A DNA stretch of 64,000 nt from Panorpa germanica (GCA_963678705.1 OY783205.1:4216001-4280000), one strand, 5' to 3'. Shown: positions 23,701 to 39,305, numbered from the stretch's first letter. Notes: generated by a model from the letters alone, not told the origin. Made by a program: numbers and translations.

Positions 23701-26700
23701 GCATGGTTTTCGAGATATCGTCAGTTTAAATTTTATTTTTAAATTTTCCATTTTTTAACATTTTTAGGACCTTATTCTGTAAAGTATTTCCACTGGTGAA
23801 AAAATTTCATTGCTGTAAAATAACGTCACAAAAGCGATGATTTTTTATTTGGTATTTTGTAAGAAATTTCCATCGATTTTATTTTTATCGTTGAAAAAAA
23901 ATCGAGCAAATTATAAGGTCGCCTTCAGCGGTGACTTTAAAATTTTTCATCGCTATATTTTTGGGAACTGTCAAATTATTTGAACTATAATTTGCTGTAG
24001 TTGGAGGATTCTACGAAGAAGTAAAAAATAAGTTAGTATTTATATGTATACATATATATTTGATTGACATCCCAGAATATTACAATCTATCCCTAGATAT
24101 AATGTGTATACATATGAATATATAAATATATCAGAAAGTGAGATTATGTTGTTTGTCAATTATTGCTTCAGGTGAATTAGGGACTACAAAAAAATTGCTT
24201 TTTTTTGCATAAATTGTGCATGGCCATTTGAAATTCTATTTATAATAATTATTTTTCCACTGATTTTCCCGTTTTCCTTTTCATAGATGCCATATTGACC
24301 TTTTTTTAATAGATTTTGACATGTAAGAATTAACAACTGTCATTTAAAATATTTTATATTTTTTCTATTTAATACTTTGTCGTGATTGGTCAAATATCAT
24401 CAATACCTATTTATACTCCTTCACCGCTGTACATTATAAAGGCGGTGGAAAATTTTGCATACAGAATACCATTTCAGATATGTTAAATACAACGATCTTA
24501 TTCTATCGATGAAAAAATTAAATATTTCCACCGCTGAAAAAATAAGGTCGATTTTTTGAAAAGTTACAGAATAAGGCCCTTAGTGCCAGCGTTTTCTTGG
24601 AGTTTCTTTTATTTCTACACTATCGTGAATAGTTACTTAAGACGACACATGCGTTATTTTGTCGATGATTAATGTAAAATACGAAAAATTGCCTCAGCTA
24701 AACATTAACTCCGTCTTAGACCAGCTGCTTTAAAAACAATGCTGGACAAGAATTGAGCAAATTATTTTAAAAATTTTGTTATGTTATGCTGGTTCAGGAA
24801 TGGTATAACACTTGTATCTTTCTGATATAAAAAAGGACACCCATTTACGTTTTCTAAACGTTTTTCTAAGAAAAACGGACTAGTCTCTTATTGATAATGT
24901 TCAAAGGTATTGAGAAAGGCTCAAAGATAATTACTTTTGCTGGGGTGTTGAGCTTATTCGACGCGTTTGAGGCAGGTGTCAGTGTGACTTGCTACTTTTG
25001 AGACACTCTCTATAAGAAAGGGCTGCTTAAAAAGTTTTACGATTATGTTAATGGAAAAGAGGGTGCATTTATTTTTAAAGAAACAGTAAAACAGGTCAAA
25101 AAACGTTGTATTTTAGATAACATTTTTTACGTAAGAGATAACTTGTGTTATGTTAAGATCCGTACAGACTGGTGCGACATCCAACATTTGTTGGAAGAAG
25201 TGGTACAACATGTCCACACTAGTGCGACATGCAACTTAATACGTCGGAAGCTTTCATATTTCGAATGAATTCCTTCAACCTACCTTAGAAAAAAAAATAT
25301 TTAAAGAAAAAAAGTAATACTTAGTTATTTAACAAGGTCTCTGCTAGTGATATTGGTCTATTTCATTTGTTCATTTAAACACCATTTTCAATTATTTTTA
25401 TTTATTTATTAAACACAACTAAAAAACGTCAACGCACACTGAGATTGTACTGGAGACTGAATAGGTACTCAACCCTTTTATTCGAGATCACATTCAAACC
25501 GTAAATCTTTTAGAAGTTCTGACTTAGGACTGCAATATTTTTGTTTCACAAAAATACTACTTAGAATTTTAAAAAATAACATGAGGGTTTTATTAGTTTC
25601 GCATGTTTATGTCGCACTAGTAAGTACGTTAAACACATTTAGTACACTCATGTCTAAATAATGTCAGGTTATGAATGAAAATATATAAATGCTGGATGTC
25701 GCATATTTATGCTGCACAAGTGTGTACCATACATTAGCTAAACCTTAAATACATGTAATGGGCTTGTGTCCTCATTTTTTAGTGCTCGATTTTTCAATTG
25801 TTGATTGAAATTGATGTTAATAAATGTGTATTGGTGTGTCTATTTTATTAAATATCTAAATGTTGACGGAGATATAGCAATTAAAAGTTTGAATTGTAGT
25901 TTTAACGCTAGAAATGGTCGGCCATATTTGTATGACGTGAAATGCATTTTAACGTCAGTTATTTGTTGAGTAGGTCAGTGCTGTGGTAATGTTTAGTAGC
26001 TGTTGGTAGTCGAAATAATCAAGTCAAGTCAAAGAATAATAAGTTTTTATTTTATTTAACCCTGCTAAGGCAGACATAATATTTAAATTTTATTATTCCT
26101 TGAAATAGCTGTAAATAATATTTGATATTTTGATATATAAATAGAGATAGCAGAGATTTATGATCTGTAAGGTTGGTAACCTGACACAAGGATTGTGATG
26201 TCACATGCACTTGGAATGTGTACAACGTTGAATCCCTTTAATATTTAAAGAGACAAAATGACTTTTAATTGTTAATATCTCTTAACATATATGGAGTTAT
26301 TAAAAAATAATTGGACATTTGAGGTTCTAGTAGCCCACTTTATCAATATATTTACAATACAGTTTTATAGAAATTAAGACATAGGACACAAGCCCATTGT
26401 GTTTAGCGGGCAGTAACATCTGATCGTATTTTAATCTGGATTAAATTACGACACGGTATTTGCTATTATTGTTTTATGTTTTGTTTTTCATAAACAAACG
26501 CAAAAGAAATACTCGTTTTAAAAAAGGATTGTACATTATGTTTTCGATTTGGTTGACACGGGTTCGTGGGGCTCGCCAAAAATAATCATCTTTTATTTTA
26601 ATGGAATTTGTTTTTAATAATAATTCATAGGTATTTTGTTTTGTGTAGTGCCATGCATGATCTACTATATAAATGAAGAATTATTTTGTTGCTATTTTAG

Positions 26701-29700
26701 ATATTCTATTTATTCGGTATGGTATTTACATTTAAGTATATACAGTAGCTTGAATATTATTTTCTTTTTGTTTATAAACCTCTGCAAAACTGTTTCTTAT
26801 GAGAAACTTTAAAAATTTACATAAGAAACTTCCCGGTCATTTATACCTGAATTTTTGTACTATTATTTGAGGCAAGTTTTTTAAAAGATAATAAAAAATG
26901 ATTCATACACTTAAAATTTGGAGGTCGATACAAATAGTTAAAAATTTTCTCAAAATTTTAGAGACCTAGGGTTCATAGTTTTCTTTTTCTACATGATTAA
27001 AAATAATCATTTTCCATACAAAACATAATGTTTAGCTCAATTTCACCACATAATATAACTTTAAACCGTAAAAAAATGGTGACACGGCTTTCAAAAACTA
27101 GGTGTATATAAAAGAATCTTTTCTGTAACTATTGGAAAAAAAAAATTATCAAAAGGATACCTATATACGAAAATATTTAAATAAAACCAGTAAGAAACAG
27201 TAATTGTGGGTTATGAGCCGGCAACGTTGCAAATCCCAATTTGAGCGGGATATTCAAAATCTCAATAAATATTATATAAAATATAACAATTTATTGGTCA
27301 AGAACCAAATCACGCATGCGTTGACACACGTACATTTACTGCGTTACCAAATTTAGTATTCCTTTTTCAAAATATTTAATTTGAATTTAAATTGAATTAA
27401 TATATATTTGATATTAATTATAGGTAATTTTTCATTTATTAAACTATTATATGCACAAAAAATCATTTTAACAAGCAAAAAAGCAGTTTCATAGGGAATT
27501 GAAAAATTCATTTTCAAAGGTACAGTCCTAATATTTGCTCGTCCCTCATGTACTTCGTATTTTGCATTTCGTATTACGGAGAGATAAACTTTTTCCATTG
27601 ACGGTACGTCCTGTACCTCCTTAATTTTTTTTTGTAACTTCAAAACCAAATGAGATATATATTTTTTTATTTTACTTAGGTTACCGTTAAAAAATCAGAA
27701 ATATTTGAAAAATTATGGTCATGATAGTTAGAAACACTTAAGGGGTGCCAATTTTCGAAATTTTTTTTGTAATTTCAAAACAAAAATGAGATACATTTTT
27801 TTTCTTTTTCGAATAGTCAATAGTTATCGTTGAATTTTGAGAGGACACGTTGTATATGTAATACATATTTTTTTAATTTAATTTATTTAACGTCGGCCTG
27901 TTTCCGATGCTGAGTCTTATCACTGACGACCTCCTACTATGTTCGCTGTTGGTGTCGTCGCCTCATTTATGTGGGCCACACCGGTGCCTAATTGTAGAAA
28001 TATTCTTTATGCACATAATCAATTTAATTTGATAACAATCAAACCCAGAAAATATAAATAATGTCCTGTGATCGAACCCGAAGGTAGTTTGGATTTGCAG
28101 GATTATTTGTGCTGTTTGCCAATTATTAGAGGTCAAGTAGAAGTGCACGATTATTTACCGAACCACCTTCGGCCACACTTATTTCTAAAATATGACAAAT
28201 ATTCAATTCCCAAACATTCATCCAAACTTCTGTTTGTTTCTTTGACAACTGTCATACTTGGGTGACATAAATACTTTCATATTCCAAAAAATTTAAGTAT
28301 AGATTATAAAAAAAATTTACAAGTTGGCATTTTATATTTTGTCATTAAATAATAATACAATATGTAAAAATATCATATTATTAATAATATTTTGATATAC
28401 ATTATGTATAAATATTTTTATTTTAAGTTATGTTTTTATGCCCAAAGCAAATATTTAAACGAAATGTTTGTCTTTATGTACGAATTCCAAATATTTGCCA
28501 ACTGAGCACGAACTATGTGTCCATAAATGTGTCTTTTACACAAACACGCAAGTCTGAACCCGCCATAAGACTAGTAAGCAATGAATTGTGTCCTCATTTT
28601 TTAGTGATCGATTTTTCAATTGTTGATTGAAATTGATGTTAATAAATGTGTATTGGAGTGTCTATTTTATTAAATATCTAAATGTTGACGAAGATATAGC
28701 AATTATAAAGCAAAAAATTGAATTGTAGTTTTAGCGCTAAAGATGGTCGGCCATTTGTATGACGTGAAATGCATTGTATACCTCAGTTATTTGTTGATTA
28801 GGTCAGTGTTGTGGTAATGTTTTCTAGCTGTTGGTAGTCGAAATAATCAAGTCAAGTCAAAGAATAATAAGTTTTTATCTTATTTACCCCTGTTATGGCA
28901 GACATAATATTGAAATTTCATTTTTCCTCGAAATAGCTGTAAATAATATTTGATATTTTGATATATAAATACATATAGTAGAGATTTATGAGGTGTAAGG
29001 TTGGTAACCTGTAAACTTGTCAGAGTTCTGTTAAGAATATCTCTTTTACGCTCTGTTGTATAAAAAAGATAGCAACTAGCGGTTGTGATGTCACATGCAT
29101 TTGGAATGTTTTACAACGTTGAATCCATTTAATAATTAAAAGAGACCAAATGACTTTTTTAATTGTTAATATATTCTAACATATAAGGATTTATTAAAAA
29201 ATAATTGAACATTTAAGGTTCTAGTAACGCATTTTATCAATATGTAGCACACTTTTATAGAAATTAAGACATATGACACAAGCCCATTAATTTACATTTA
29301 TTATATTAAATTCATATGTTTAAGTATTTGCACAACAGAATACCCCATTTTATGTTCCTTTGCAGTAAAATAAATCAGAAATATATATTTTTTTTTAGTT
29401 TAATACTAGATTTAATTATTGGTAATTACAATATAATCAAACTTTAAATATTTAAGTAATACGAATGAAATTTCTATATCAGGGAAAAGTACTAAAAACT
29501 TTACTGGAATATCTGGAATTATCAGTGAAATTTGAAATCAATTTTTTTGTGGCCATCCTGTCATAAAATAATATGCAAATATCGACAAATTATAATTTAA
29601 AGTAGGAAGAAGTGGATCCACTGGATACATTATTCACAGGCCAGTAGTTCAGTGGAACAAAATTTACTTAATATCATTAGGTTGATAGCGTGTAAATTCT

Positions 29701-32700
29701 CATAGTTAATTAAAAAATAAATCAAATTGAGTCAAAATTTCATTATACTATAAAAACACACGCGTAATTAAATGCGACGTTGCATCCAAATTTCAAGTCT
29801 TTCAACCGACTTCTTTTCGCAGTCTGATTTTTTTATACTTACATAAAGATGTGACGTCACGAAACTTATGGCCCTTTTACCTTGTCAGGTCTTGTCACAC
29901 TTTGTTGAGAAATAATTTATCAATATGCACGTAACACGTTTATTTATTCTGATTTCAGCTCGGTACTATACCTGAAGTTCTTATTGCTGTGGGCTTTAGT
30001 GATCGGGGCAGATTACCTTCTGGAGTTCCGCTTTGAGTTCCTTTGGCCGTTCTGGTTGCTGTTGCGCTCAGTGCATGATTCCTTCAAGTACCAGGGGCTG
30101 GTGAGTACAGCAATATCAAACAACTATTCGTTCATTTACTTTGTCAAATGTGTAAGTAAGGAAAATAATGAAAAGCGTTGCTCTATTTTCAAATTATTCA
30201 TATTAATACTTTATACGCCGTAATATTAGCCGGAAAATCATAAAATGTGGTAGAGCGAAATCAGTACTGTTAATATTTGCTGTATACTAAATTGGTCAGA
30301 AAAGACGCGAAGATTTCCATGAGGATAAAATTATATAGAGTTTTATTTGAGGACTTCATGTTTTCTTATTTGTATATAGCCCTGTCAAAATAGACATTTC
30401 AATTAGCTATAATTCGCATAGAGCTGAAAGTTGGTACAGACCTTAAGGACATTATTACAAATAAAATACTAAAAGTCCTCACCGATCGCACATCTGCAAA
30501 AAAAGTTATTCAAGGCCAAATATCAACGGAAGTGGTTTTTCCAATTTTTCTTGTAAACGGTAAGTTTTGTCATAAAAATATATCAGACAAAAGTTGTAGA
30601 TCATGAAATTATCTATAGAAATTACTCTTTTAAAAGTAATTCGAAAAATGTTTCACTCATATACGACCATTATTTGCAAGACTCACGAATAGGGCTATCG
30701 GCATAAAAGAAATTTTTGATCCCAGAATTTTAATTTTCATTATATATACAGTGCATTTTCATAGAATTGTTTAACAAATTCAGACAAAATTCATCTAAAA
30801 AATATTTTGATAATCGGTTCCTAATTTTAATATTTGTCTGTTAAATTTGAATTAAAATTCAGAACATTTTTAACAGGGTAGTTATTTTTGTGTTCTACTG
30901 CAAATTAAATGTTATTCCTTAATATTGTTTGGTGTTCTTATTAAAAAATCAGTGAGTACAAAGTATGATATGCCCTGCAATGTTACTAAATATGAGAGCC
31001 TTAATCAGCCTTGCATACTGGGGGATAGTCATTCTGTACATTTCTGAAGATCATAAAAGGATATCATATAATTATCCTGAAAATTTCAAGTATATTGACC
31101 ATTTCGGTATACATTTGGCATTCGTACTTTTAATAAAAAAGCAAATAGATAGACTGTAATAAAAATAGCTGAGAATAGAGGGATATTGTTACGTATTATA
31201 TTTCGTATTTGTTGTATTTAAAGTTAAACGTTTTATTATTAAATGAATCAGGTATATAATATAACGTAATGTGACTATTTGAATTAGCTTGTAGTCAACT
31301 GGCAAATGTAAAATTGCAGTGTAAGACAATTTGCATATGAGAAGTAGAAAATTAGCTGTTGGCTAGTTAGCAAGTATGAAAGTACTCCTCTGCAATTTCA
31401 TCAGGTGTAACATTGATAGTATTCGTATATAATTACATTTTTTTACGATTTTGTATGTATAACGACTCTACTGGTACAGATATCGATTAAAGTTTTTGGT
31501 TAGTTAGCTATAAATCCTTCCATTCTTGCTATGAATACGCAACATAACTGTTGAATCATATTGTAGCACAAGTACGACCTTAATAGAAAACATATTTCTA
31601 ATCTTCTTCTTCTTAATATATATAAATTACGTGTCACGTTGTTTGTTCCCAATGGACTCCTAAACTACTTAACCGATTTTAATCAAATTTGTACACCGGG
31701 TGCAGTTTGATCCAACTTGAAAGATAGGATAGCTTACATCTCAATTTATGATTAATTATTATGATTTATTATTAATTATCTGATTTTAAAAGATGGCGAC
31801 ATCTGTTGATAAATAGATTGAGTAAATATTCTGTGGACTAGATTGAGTAAATATTCAATAAATGGCGCTATGTAATGTAATATGACAAAAACGTTAGTCA
31901 CAGCAACGCGTGGCCGAGACAGCTAGTTGTTGTATATTAATGTACATATCTGTATGTAAGAGCGTAGTTTCTTTTCTGATATGAGTTTAAAAGACGTTGA
32001 AACTCTGAAACATTATTAATGTTCCAAAGTTCTATTCATCTATATTTTAAGTCTTTCAATATGTTATTTAATTTCTAAGTACATTAGTTCATAAGTATCT
32101 AAAATATATGAATAGCAAAGATTCGAACAACGTAATATAGAAAATGATTTTACCGGCTATGATATTTGGTTTACTTACACATAAAACAAAGTGTGTTAAT
32201 TTGATTTTTTGTACTAAATGAATTAATAGTGATTATTTGAATTTGTTTTGAGTGTGACCCCCTAATAACCGTAAACCTTAAACCTTATACCTGAACCTCT
32301 TTTACAGGCCTTCTCGGTGCTGTTTGTTTGCATTGCACTTACTTCAGATTTGGTGTGTTTGTTCTTCATCCCCGTACACTGGTTGTTCTTTGCAGCCAGC
32401 ACATATGTGTGGGTTCAGTACGTCTGGCACACAGGTGAAATAAAATATCCTTTAACAGTATCAATAGTTGATTTAAACAAAAAAGTTACATTCTTGAAAA
32501 GCTGGATTACACACTCTAGCGGTGGATTTTGGAATTTGTGAAGCAACACGTAATTACGAATCTATTTACACGCTAGTTTTTTTTATTTTATCATAGCAGC
32601 TATTGCTTCAGTTTCCTTGTTATTTTTATATTTGTTATATTTCATTTAAAAAAAAAACAAGAAATTTCGATTTCTTTTGAAAATAACATTATTTTTAATA

Positions 32701-35700
32701 ATTAGTTAGGACACAAACCATCTTGCTTAAATGTTTAAATCAAACATTTATCTGTTACTGATATTAACAGCTGTTATTTTATAATAAGTTCTAACAAAAA
32801 AGTTGTAACTCTTCAATATTTTATTAAAAATATTTCAGATAAGGGCGTATGCCTCCCTACTATCTGCCTGTGGATGATCTTCGTATATGTAGAGGCAGCA
32901 GTCAGGTGGAAAGACCTGAGGCACCTTCCGCTGCACCTAGATTTGTGTCGGCCATTTGCAGCTCATTGGTAAGGTTACAAAACTCTTAGTTCTTGAAATA
33001 AAATATGTACCATATTTCAAATTTATAGTTGGTTGTAGTCTTCGCTAAAGTTAAGCAACTACGTATTTAAATTTAAGTTATTTTAATATTTGCTTAAATT
33101 TATTTTATTATTCGTCATCCTATTATCGTTATTAGTCTTATCACCACCGCCCTTTTACCGCGTTCGTGGTTTTTATAGTAACCAGGTCTTCCTCTTTTAT
33201 TAAAATTCTCGAATTTCTACTTCTGTATCTGTCCTTACATTGAGACTGCTTTCTTCATATGTGTACTTGAATGTGTACGTAAGACCGTGGTTTTCCTAAT
33301 TCGATTTTTAATTTTAATTTCAGCATTGGCTATCCAGTAGTGACACTAGGATTTGGATTCAAAAGTTACGTTGGTTACCGTATGCGACAAAGACGGCAAC
33401 GAGACGTATCAAAAGAAAATGAATTCTATTTACAATTACTACAACAGGCTCTTCCACAAGAACCAGAATCTCCAGTAGTAGAAAGTCCACAACCACCACA
33501 GCCTGTTAAGCGACCAGTAGAGAAATCAGTAGAGAATACAAAAATCATTCACAATGGCCATATAACGTCAAATGGTGTTAGGCATCATAGAAAAAGTATG
33601 GACAAAGACAGACCGAATGATAGGGATAGAGACAGAGATACTGTAGAAAGAGATAGATCTACTCACGCTCACATAAAGAGTTTTGATAATACAAATATAA
33701 TAAAGACTGATCATCATAATGTTAGTTCGAGTACACGGGAGCACTTGAGCACAAGAAACGATCACAATCATACCACAAAAGTGGATAAAAGTGATAATAG
33801 TACAAAAAGTGAGTCAAATAAAAGTGATACAAGTGCAAAATACGATCCCAATCGAAATGATACATATAAACATGATAAAAATAGCGATCACATACACATA
33901 AAAAGTGACAAAAGTGATAAAATTGATAATCATGTTAGAGATACACATAACAAAATTGAAAATCATAAAATGGATCTAAATCATCAAAACATTAAAAGTG
34001 ACAAAGAACTTTATAAAAATAATATGAATAATATGAAAGAAAATAAATGTGATAACTACAACCATACGTCGCGCCATGAGAGCTTCGCAAAGGAAGTCCA
34101 TAATTTAAGACAAGAACTAGCAAAACAGGAAATGCATATGATGAGGGCGGATAGGAGCGATCATCAGATCAAGGCTGAACCTAGACAAGAGCCTGTTGCA
34201 GGAAAAGGTGGAAAACATGTTGAGAATGCTGGAAATCTGCAGGCAGATACGAGTGACACCATGGAAAAAGCACCACAGCAAGAAACGGAACCTGTTGACA
34301 AAAATATGAAAGGTAATAGGTTTTAAAAGATAATTGTTTAGAGCAATATACATACTGACTAAAAAAATGCACAACGTATAGAATATAGCCAGGGGAAGTA
34401 AGGATCGCTTGTTCAATAGAGAGAAGAAGCCACTTTGTTTATTTTGATTAATAGAAAACAATGTTAGTTCTGGTTATCGGTGTCATGAACCTTTTGGGTA
34501 AAAGCCAAGAATGTTTTGGGAAAAATCATAAATACAAACTGCGAATATGTTGTGTATTTGAAGTAGTAAAGGTACTCCGATAAACACAGTTACATATATT
34601 TAAGGGATATCTAACATAACAAAGTTTACCCTTCATGTAAAATATTCTAGTATAATTTAATATCAAGTTACATACATTTTCTGACGTCAATGAAACTTTT
34701 TATGCAAAGTTATGCAGTTTTACGTATTTCCTCGCGTAAAATTCAAAAGATTTTATTAAGAATATAGATAAATCATATGAGTATTAATAATAAAATATAT
34801 ACATATATGAGACATATTTTCAATGCCAGAAAAATAACGTATTTTCTCGGTCTTCCATAATCGTACACGAAACTGTTTTTGTTAATGAAGAACAAGCTGT
34901 GCAAAAATGAACAGAATAATTTAGTTTTTGAGTCGCAGCTTTATGTAACGTATAACGTTAAATTTAATTTTAATTAATTAAAGAGGCATCATCTGTATGA
35001 CAGGGTGCGTCAGAGAAGTAGAAAAATTACAGGTGGCTGAAAAAAATTAAAAATACAATTTTATTATTTATTAGGTATTAATAGAAATTACATAAGTAAC
35101 TTTTTGGTGACCAAATCGAATATAAAGTTATTACCATTTTATCATAATTTACTGTAAACTTGGTTTATCAAATAATATTTATTCAATTTAATATGAATAC
35201 CGTAAGGAGTAGTCGTGTGGAATGCTAATTGTGAGCATCTTTTTATTTAGTTAATGCCAATTCTTTAATTATTGTAGAAGTATTATATGATCTAATTATC
35301 TTTATTTTTAAATTTAGCTAAAAATAGAGGGTCATCTGTTCCTGATAGACGCAAAAATAAAGACAAAAAAGATAAAGAAAGAGAAAAAGATAAAGATAAA
35401 GAAAAAGAAAAGGAGAAAGAAATCTCACAACCTGATCCAGGTACAATAATTTATATAATTGTACATTATTTAAATCATTTGATAACTAATGGTTGATTGT
35501 ATCTATTAGCTCCTTGTGAATCATGTGCAAAATTAGAGGCCGAAGTACGACGACTTCGTTCTGACCTCCAAACAGCAAGACAATCTGAAAACCAGGCCAA
35601 GATACAAGATCGGTCTTGTAAGGCGGAGCTAGCACAAGCACAAAAAGAAAACGAAGAACTCGTTTCAAAGTAAGTAAGGTGCAACAATGCAATCTGAAGA

Positions 35701-38700
35701 GCTAAGCTATCATTAAAATAAAGTATTACCATAATTATTAAGAATTTATTAACTTAGATTATTCTATATTAATGTAGAATACAAGTATTGACATCTACAC
35801 GACAGTCCGATCGACAAAATTTACTAAATGTCGAGAGAAGAGTAGTGGAAGAACGAAGGCAAAGGTCTACACTTGAGACACAACTAACAAATGAAAGAAA
35901 ACAACGTAAAACTTTAGAAGAAAGAGCTGCAAAGTAAGTACATTTAGTTTAAATACTTGTATTTGCAGTTATACTATTTTTTTTCAATATATTTTGATCA
36001 TCTCTAAAACTAAACCAATTTCTCTAATATAACAATTTCTTGTAACGAAACTGAACCTTCCGTTGTTTTTTCTCTATTTGCGCTATTAGTTGTTTTGGTC
36101 CTCTTCCTTTCTTCCTCAGCGTAGATCTGATCTTCCTTGTATCCTCTCTTGCGCCTTTATCCTTTTTTCTCTCTCTTTTCGTGTAATTTCTTACACTATC
36201 CTTACACTTTTCTATTGCTACTTTACTTACACCGTATGTGTTTTAAAATGTTGTTTTGTGAAAATTCATTTCACTATCAGCTTCCAAGTCTACCTTCACT
36301 ACCAAATAAACATAATTCGTTTGAGTTTGGTGCTGTACTAAATTTATATTTCTTGCAGAGGTGAATGTACAGAAGCTTGTCGAACTCGTCGTCAGGCTCT
36401 AGAGACTGAAAACAAAAATCTTCGGAGAGAATTACAAGCAGCGGAAGAAAGAGCAAGTACCATGGAACAACATGTTCGTTCGCTGGAACAGCAGGTTTGT
36501 ATTTAGTTTTTGCTTTATTGAAATTAGGTGTATTAAGTTACTCCAATAGACCAATCAATGACTCGCAAACAAATAATATTTAAAAGAATCAGCATTTACC
36601 TGTGATTTGTTGTCCTTGCTTATGACGGCTTCATTTAAAATATTAACCGAAAGTAGATTATATCTAAGTAAATGTCGAGTTTGAGTTGAATCTGTAATAA
36701 TACATATAAGGTCATTGCTAAAAGGTTATACATTTTTAAAGGATTTTATAATCTAATAATCTTGAAAATTAAAGTCGATTAATCGTTTCGGACTCGAGAT
36801 AAATCTTCGCAAGATTCAAACCAAATATTTTAAAGGTTTGAGAATATAATAAAACTTCCTGAGAATCTGCTTCTTTTTGCTTGTGCGGCACTACTTGAAT
36901 CGTTTATTCGAGAAACCACATAAGTCCAATGAGGGTAATTGACAGGAGAGAAGAAAAACTTAAATGTGGGTTTTATGCAGTTTAATTTTGATACCAAAAA
37001 TTAACTCAATTAACTCTCAGTAAACATTTTGGAATCACTTTGCCATCATATTGAAGATACGTATGTTTTTTTTGTCATGAAAGAGTTCATTTACAGTTCA
37101 GTTTCTCATAATATTCATATGAAATATCTATTTTATCGGCTACAAATGGTCAAACCATTCCACCTGACCTTGTCGGAATGCAAATGAAAATAAAGTTAAT
37201 GCGAACTATAATTGAAGTGACAGAAACGTCCCAAAACAGAACACTTCACCAAATTGTTTACTGGGTTGTTTAAGTTTCGACCTTATGATTTAATAGAGAC
37301 TAGATATTTAAAAAAATGTTGGTTACAATTTTAATAATAAAATAACCTCAAAAACAAATATGTAACGCCGTGTAATTTATATAAATAAAAATTAAATGCT
37401 GTTCGTTGATAAGCGCATCACTTGAGAATGGCTGGACCGATTTGGTTATTTTTTCTTTCAAATGTTCGTAATAGTTTGAATAAGGTTTTTAGGGAATAAA
37501 TTAGAAAATTTATTAGGAAAATTAGGAATTTATTTTATTTATTATTCCCGGAAAATTGGAATTTTGGAAAGACTGAAAGTGCTTTTTTCTTTGAGATTTT
37601 TGCTATTAGCGCAAATGTCTTTTGACAGGTGATTGTAAAGTTATGAATCAAGCTAATAGTGACGGAAAATTAATTCCGTTGAATTGTGAAAAGATTTCTT
37701 AAAATTTGGACAGGACAACGTCTGTCAGTTCAGAGTAGTTGTTATATTAGTAGAAGATATATTATTGGTGAATTAGTTGAGTGCATAGGTTTTCTGGATA
37801 AGTGTTGTCAGTTGTCTATTTGAGAGAACTTCATAAGTCACTGACTTATGGTTTTTTTTTAAATAAACGAAATATTCAACCTCCCATAGTCATCTTGATT
37901 TAAGATATTTTTCTACTAATTGCTCTTTCTAATGTGTATTTACCCCAATAGAACACATTTCTGTAAAAAAGTGATTTTGCCAAAAATAGTGACTTATAAT
38001 ATACGATTGATTCATTTAGATCCGTTGAAACGGAAAGATATGGAGATTTTCGTGAACATGATTAGTCGAACAAAATGAGCAAATTGGAAAAATGAATCTG
38101 TTTTATTAGTATGACGAGATATTACCTCCAATTGATTGGTATGGAACTTCGCTTCTCCAGAATTTTCTTTATTAACCATCGGAAAATACACGAATCAATC
38201 AAATCCGTAATATTTTTGATAATGTCGATTAATCGTTAGTTAGTTTTACCATTAGTTATAACATAGTCAAGAAATGGTTGGCATTTTTCTTTCCGAAAAA
38301 ATTCTGCCATAAGAAAGTAGTTAATTAACAATTAATGAATAATAAAATGGTTTACATATCATACTTAATTCCAGATACGTTCACAAGAAGCTGAGGCTCG
38401 CGCTAGAGGTCCCCAACATGGTGCTGACGTACTCATGGGTGCCTTGGCAGCAATGCAGGACAAAAACAGTCATCTAGAAAATAGTCTCTCTGCAGAAACC
38501 CGTATTAAACTTGATCTCTTTAGTGCTCTTGGAGAAGCAAATCGAAAATTGGAAATCCGTGACAGTAAGTCTATTAAATCTTGTTTGTTACTGTATTCCT
38601 GTTAGATACTTAAGTAGTAAATTAATATTAGCAGTGTATACTAGTGGATTACGTAAGTTCCAAAACTTGGTTTTTAAGAACGTATTCAATGGTTTTGTAG

Positions 38701-39264
38701 TATTTGTATTTAATTTGCAAATGATACATATATTTTTTGCATATATATTTATTCATGTATGGTTGAAGTTACGAGAGTTCGTCGGTGACTCATATTTAAA
38801 ACAAGTTGTGGGGTATAAACTGCTGATATAACTAAAAAGCACTGACTCATTTATTTTTCTATAATGTATATAGAAAATTCATTATCGTATTATAAATTTA
38901 TACCGCTCTTATAACCTCTTTTAAGTATAAGTCACCGCCGATCTATCGTGATTTTGACTATATATAGAATATATTTTTTGTAAAATAATTTAATAATTTG
39001 TAGTTGTTTAACTTTTTTTTATTATTAATAGATATAGGTAAAGTTTTAATCGGAAAGGAAATTTGTTTTTTATGTGGTAATTTTCTGCAGTAATACCAGT
39101 ATTTTTTTCCTTCTTAAACCGCACTTTCCTCTAGAAATTTCGCTGTAGCGCTCTCAGTTTTTTAATTAAACTTTCATAAACCAGATCGACAGAACCGCTT
39201 CTACACGTTTCTAATTTGAAATTGATAAATAAATAAACTTAACAAGTTTAAAGAAAAAATGACC

Positions 39265-39305
<41 letters not shown>

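Larger units (their letters stand above)
20879..29958. other. Macoilin intron 1 (9.1 kb, transposon-rich)
   Basis: It contains a dispersed repeat (22957-23208), a foldback element with a nested MITE (23613-25012), another inverted-repeat element (25162-25726) and two family A MITEs (25757-26398, 28580-29288). The stretches 20879-22956, 26399-28579 and 29289-29958 are AT-rich with no gene seen. A frame at 28068-28262 (EPEGSLDLQDYLCCLP) is coding-like but unrecognised. Promoter or enhancer elements may exist but cannot be assigned by eye. Confidence 0.7.
36495..38374. other. Macoilin intron 9 (1.9 kb)
   Basis: It contains dispersed repeat D copy 2 (37021-37265) and a further insect-type repeat fragment (37373-37520). 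The rest is AT-rich with no gene seen. Confidence 0.6.

Noticed and set aside
27353-27649. - strand ORF of 98 codons in macoilin intron 1
   Set aside because: Somewhat protein-like, but partly repeated nearby (27600 and 27745 share a box), AT-rich and without a recognisable motif; left as probable repeat sequence.
33340-33342. Independent gene starting in macoilin exon 5 (GTG start)
   Set aside because: The frame is continuous with exon 4 across GT..AG borders and gives the expected macoilin sequence.
33568-34461. - strand ORFs of 63-114 codons
   Set aside because: Antisense to macoilin exon 5, whose repetitive codons keep other frames open.
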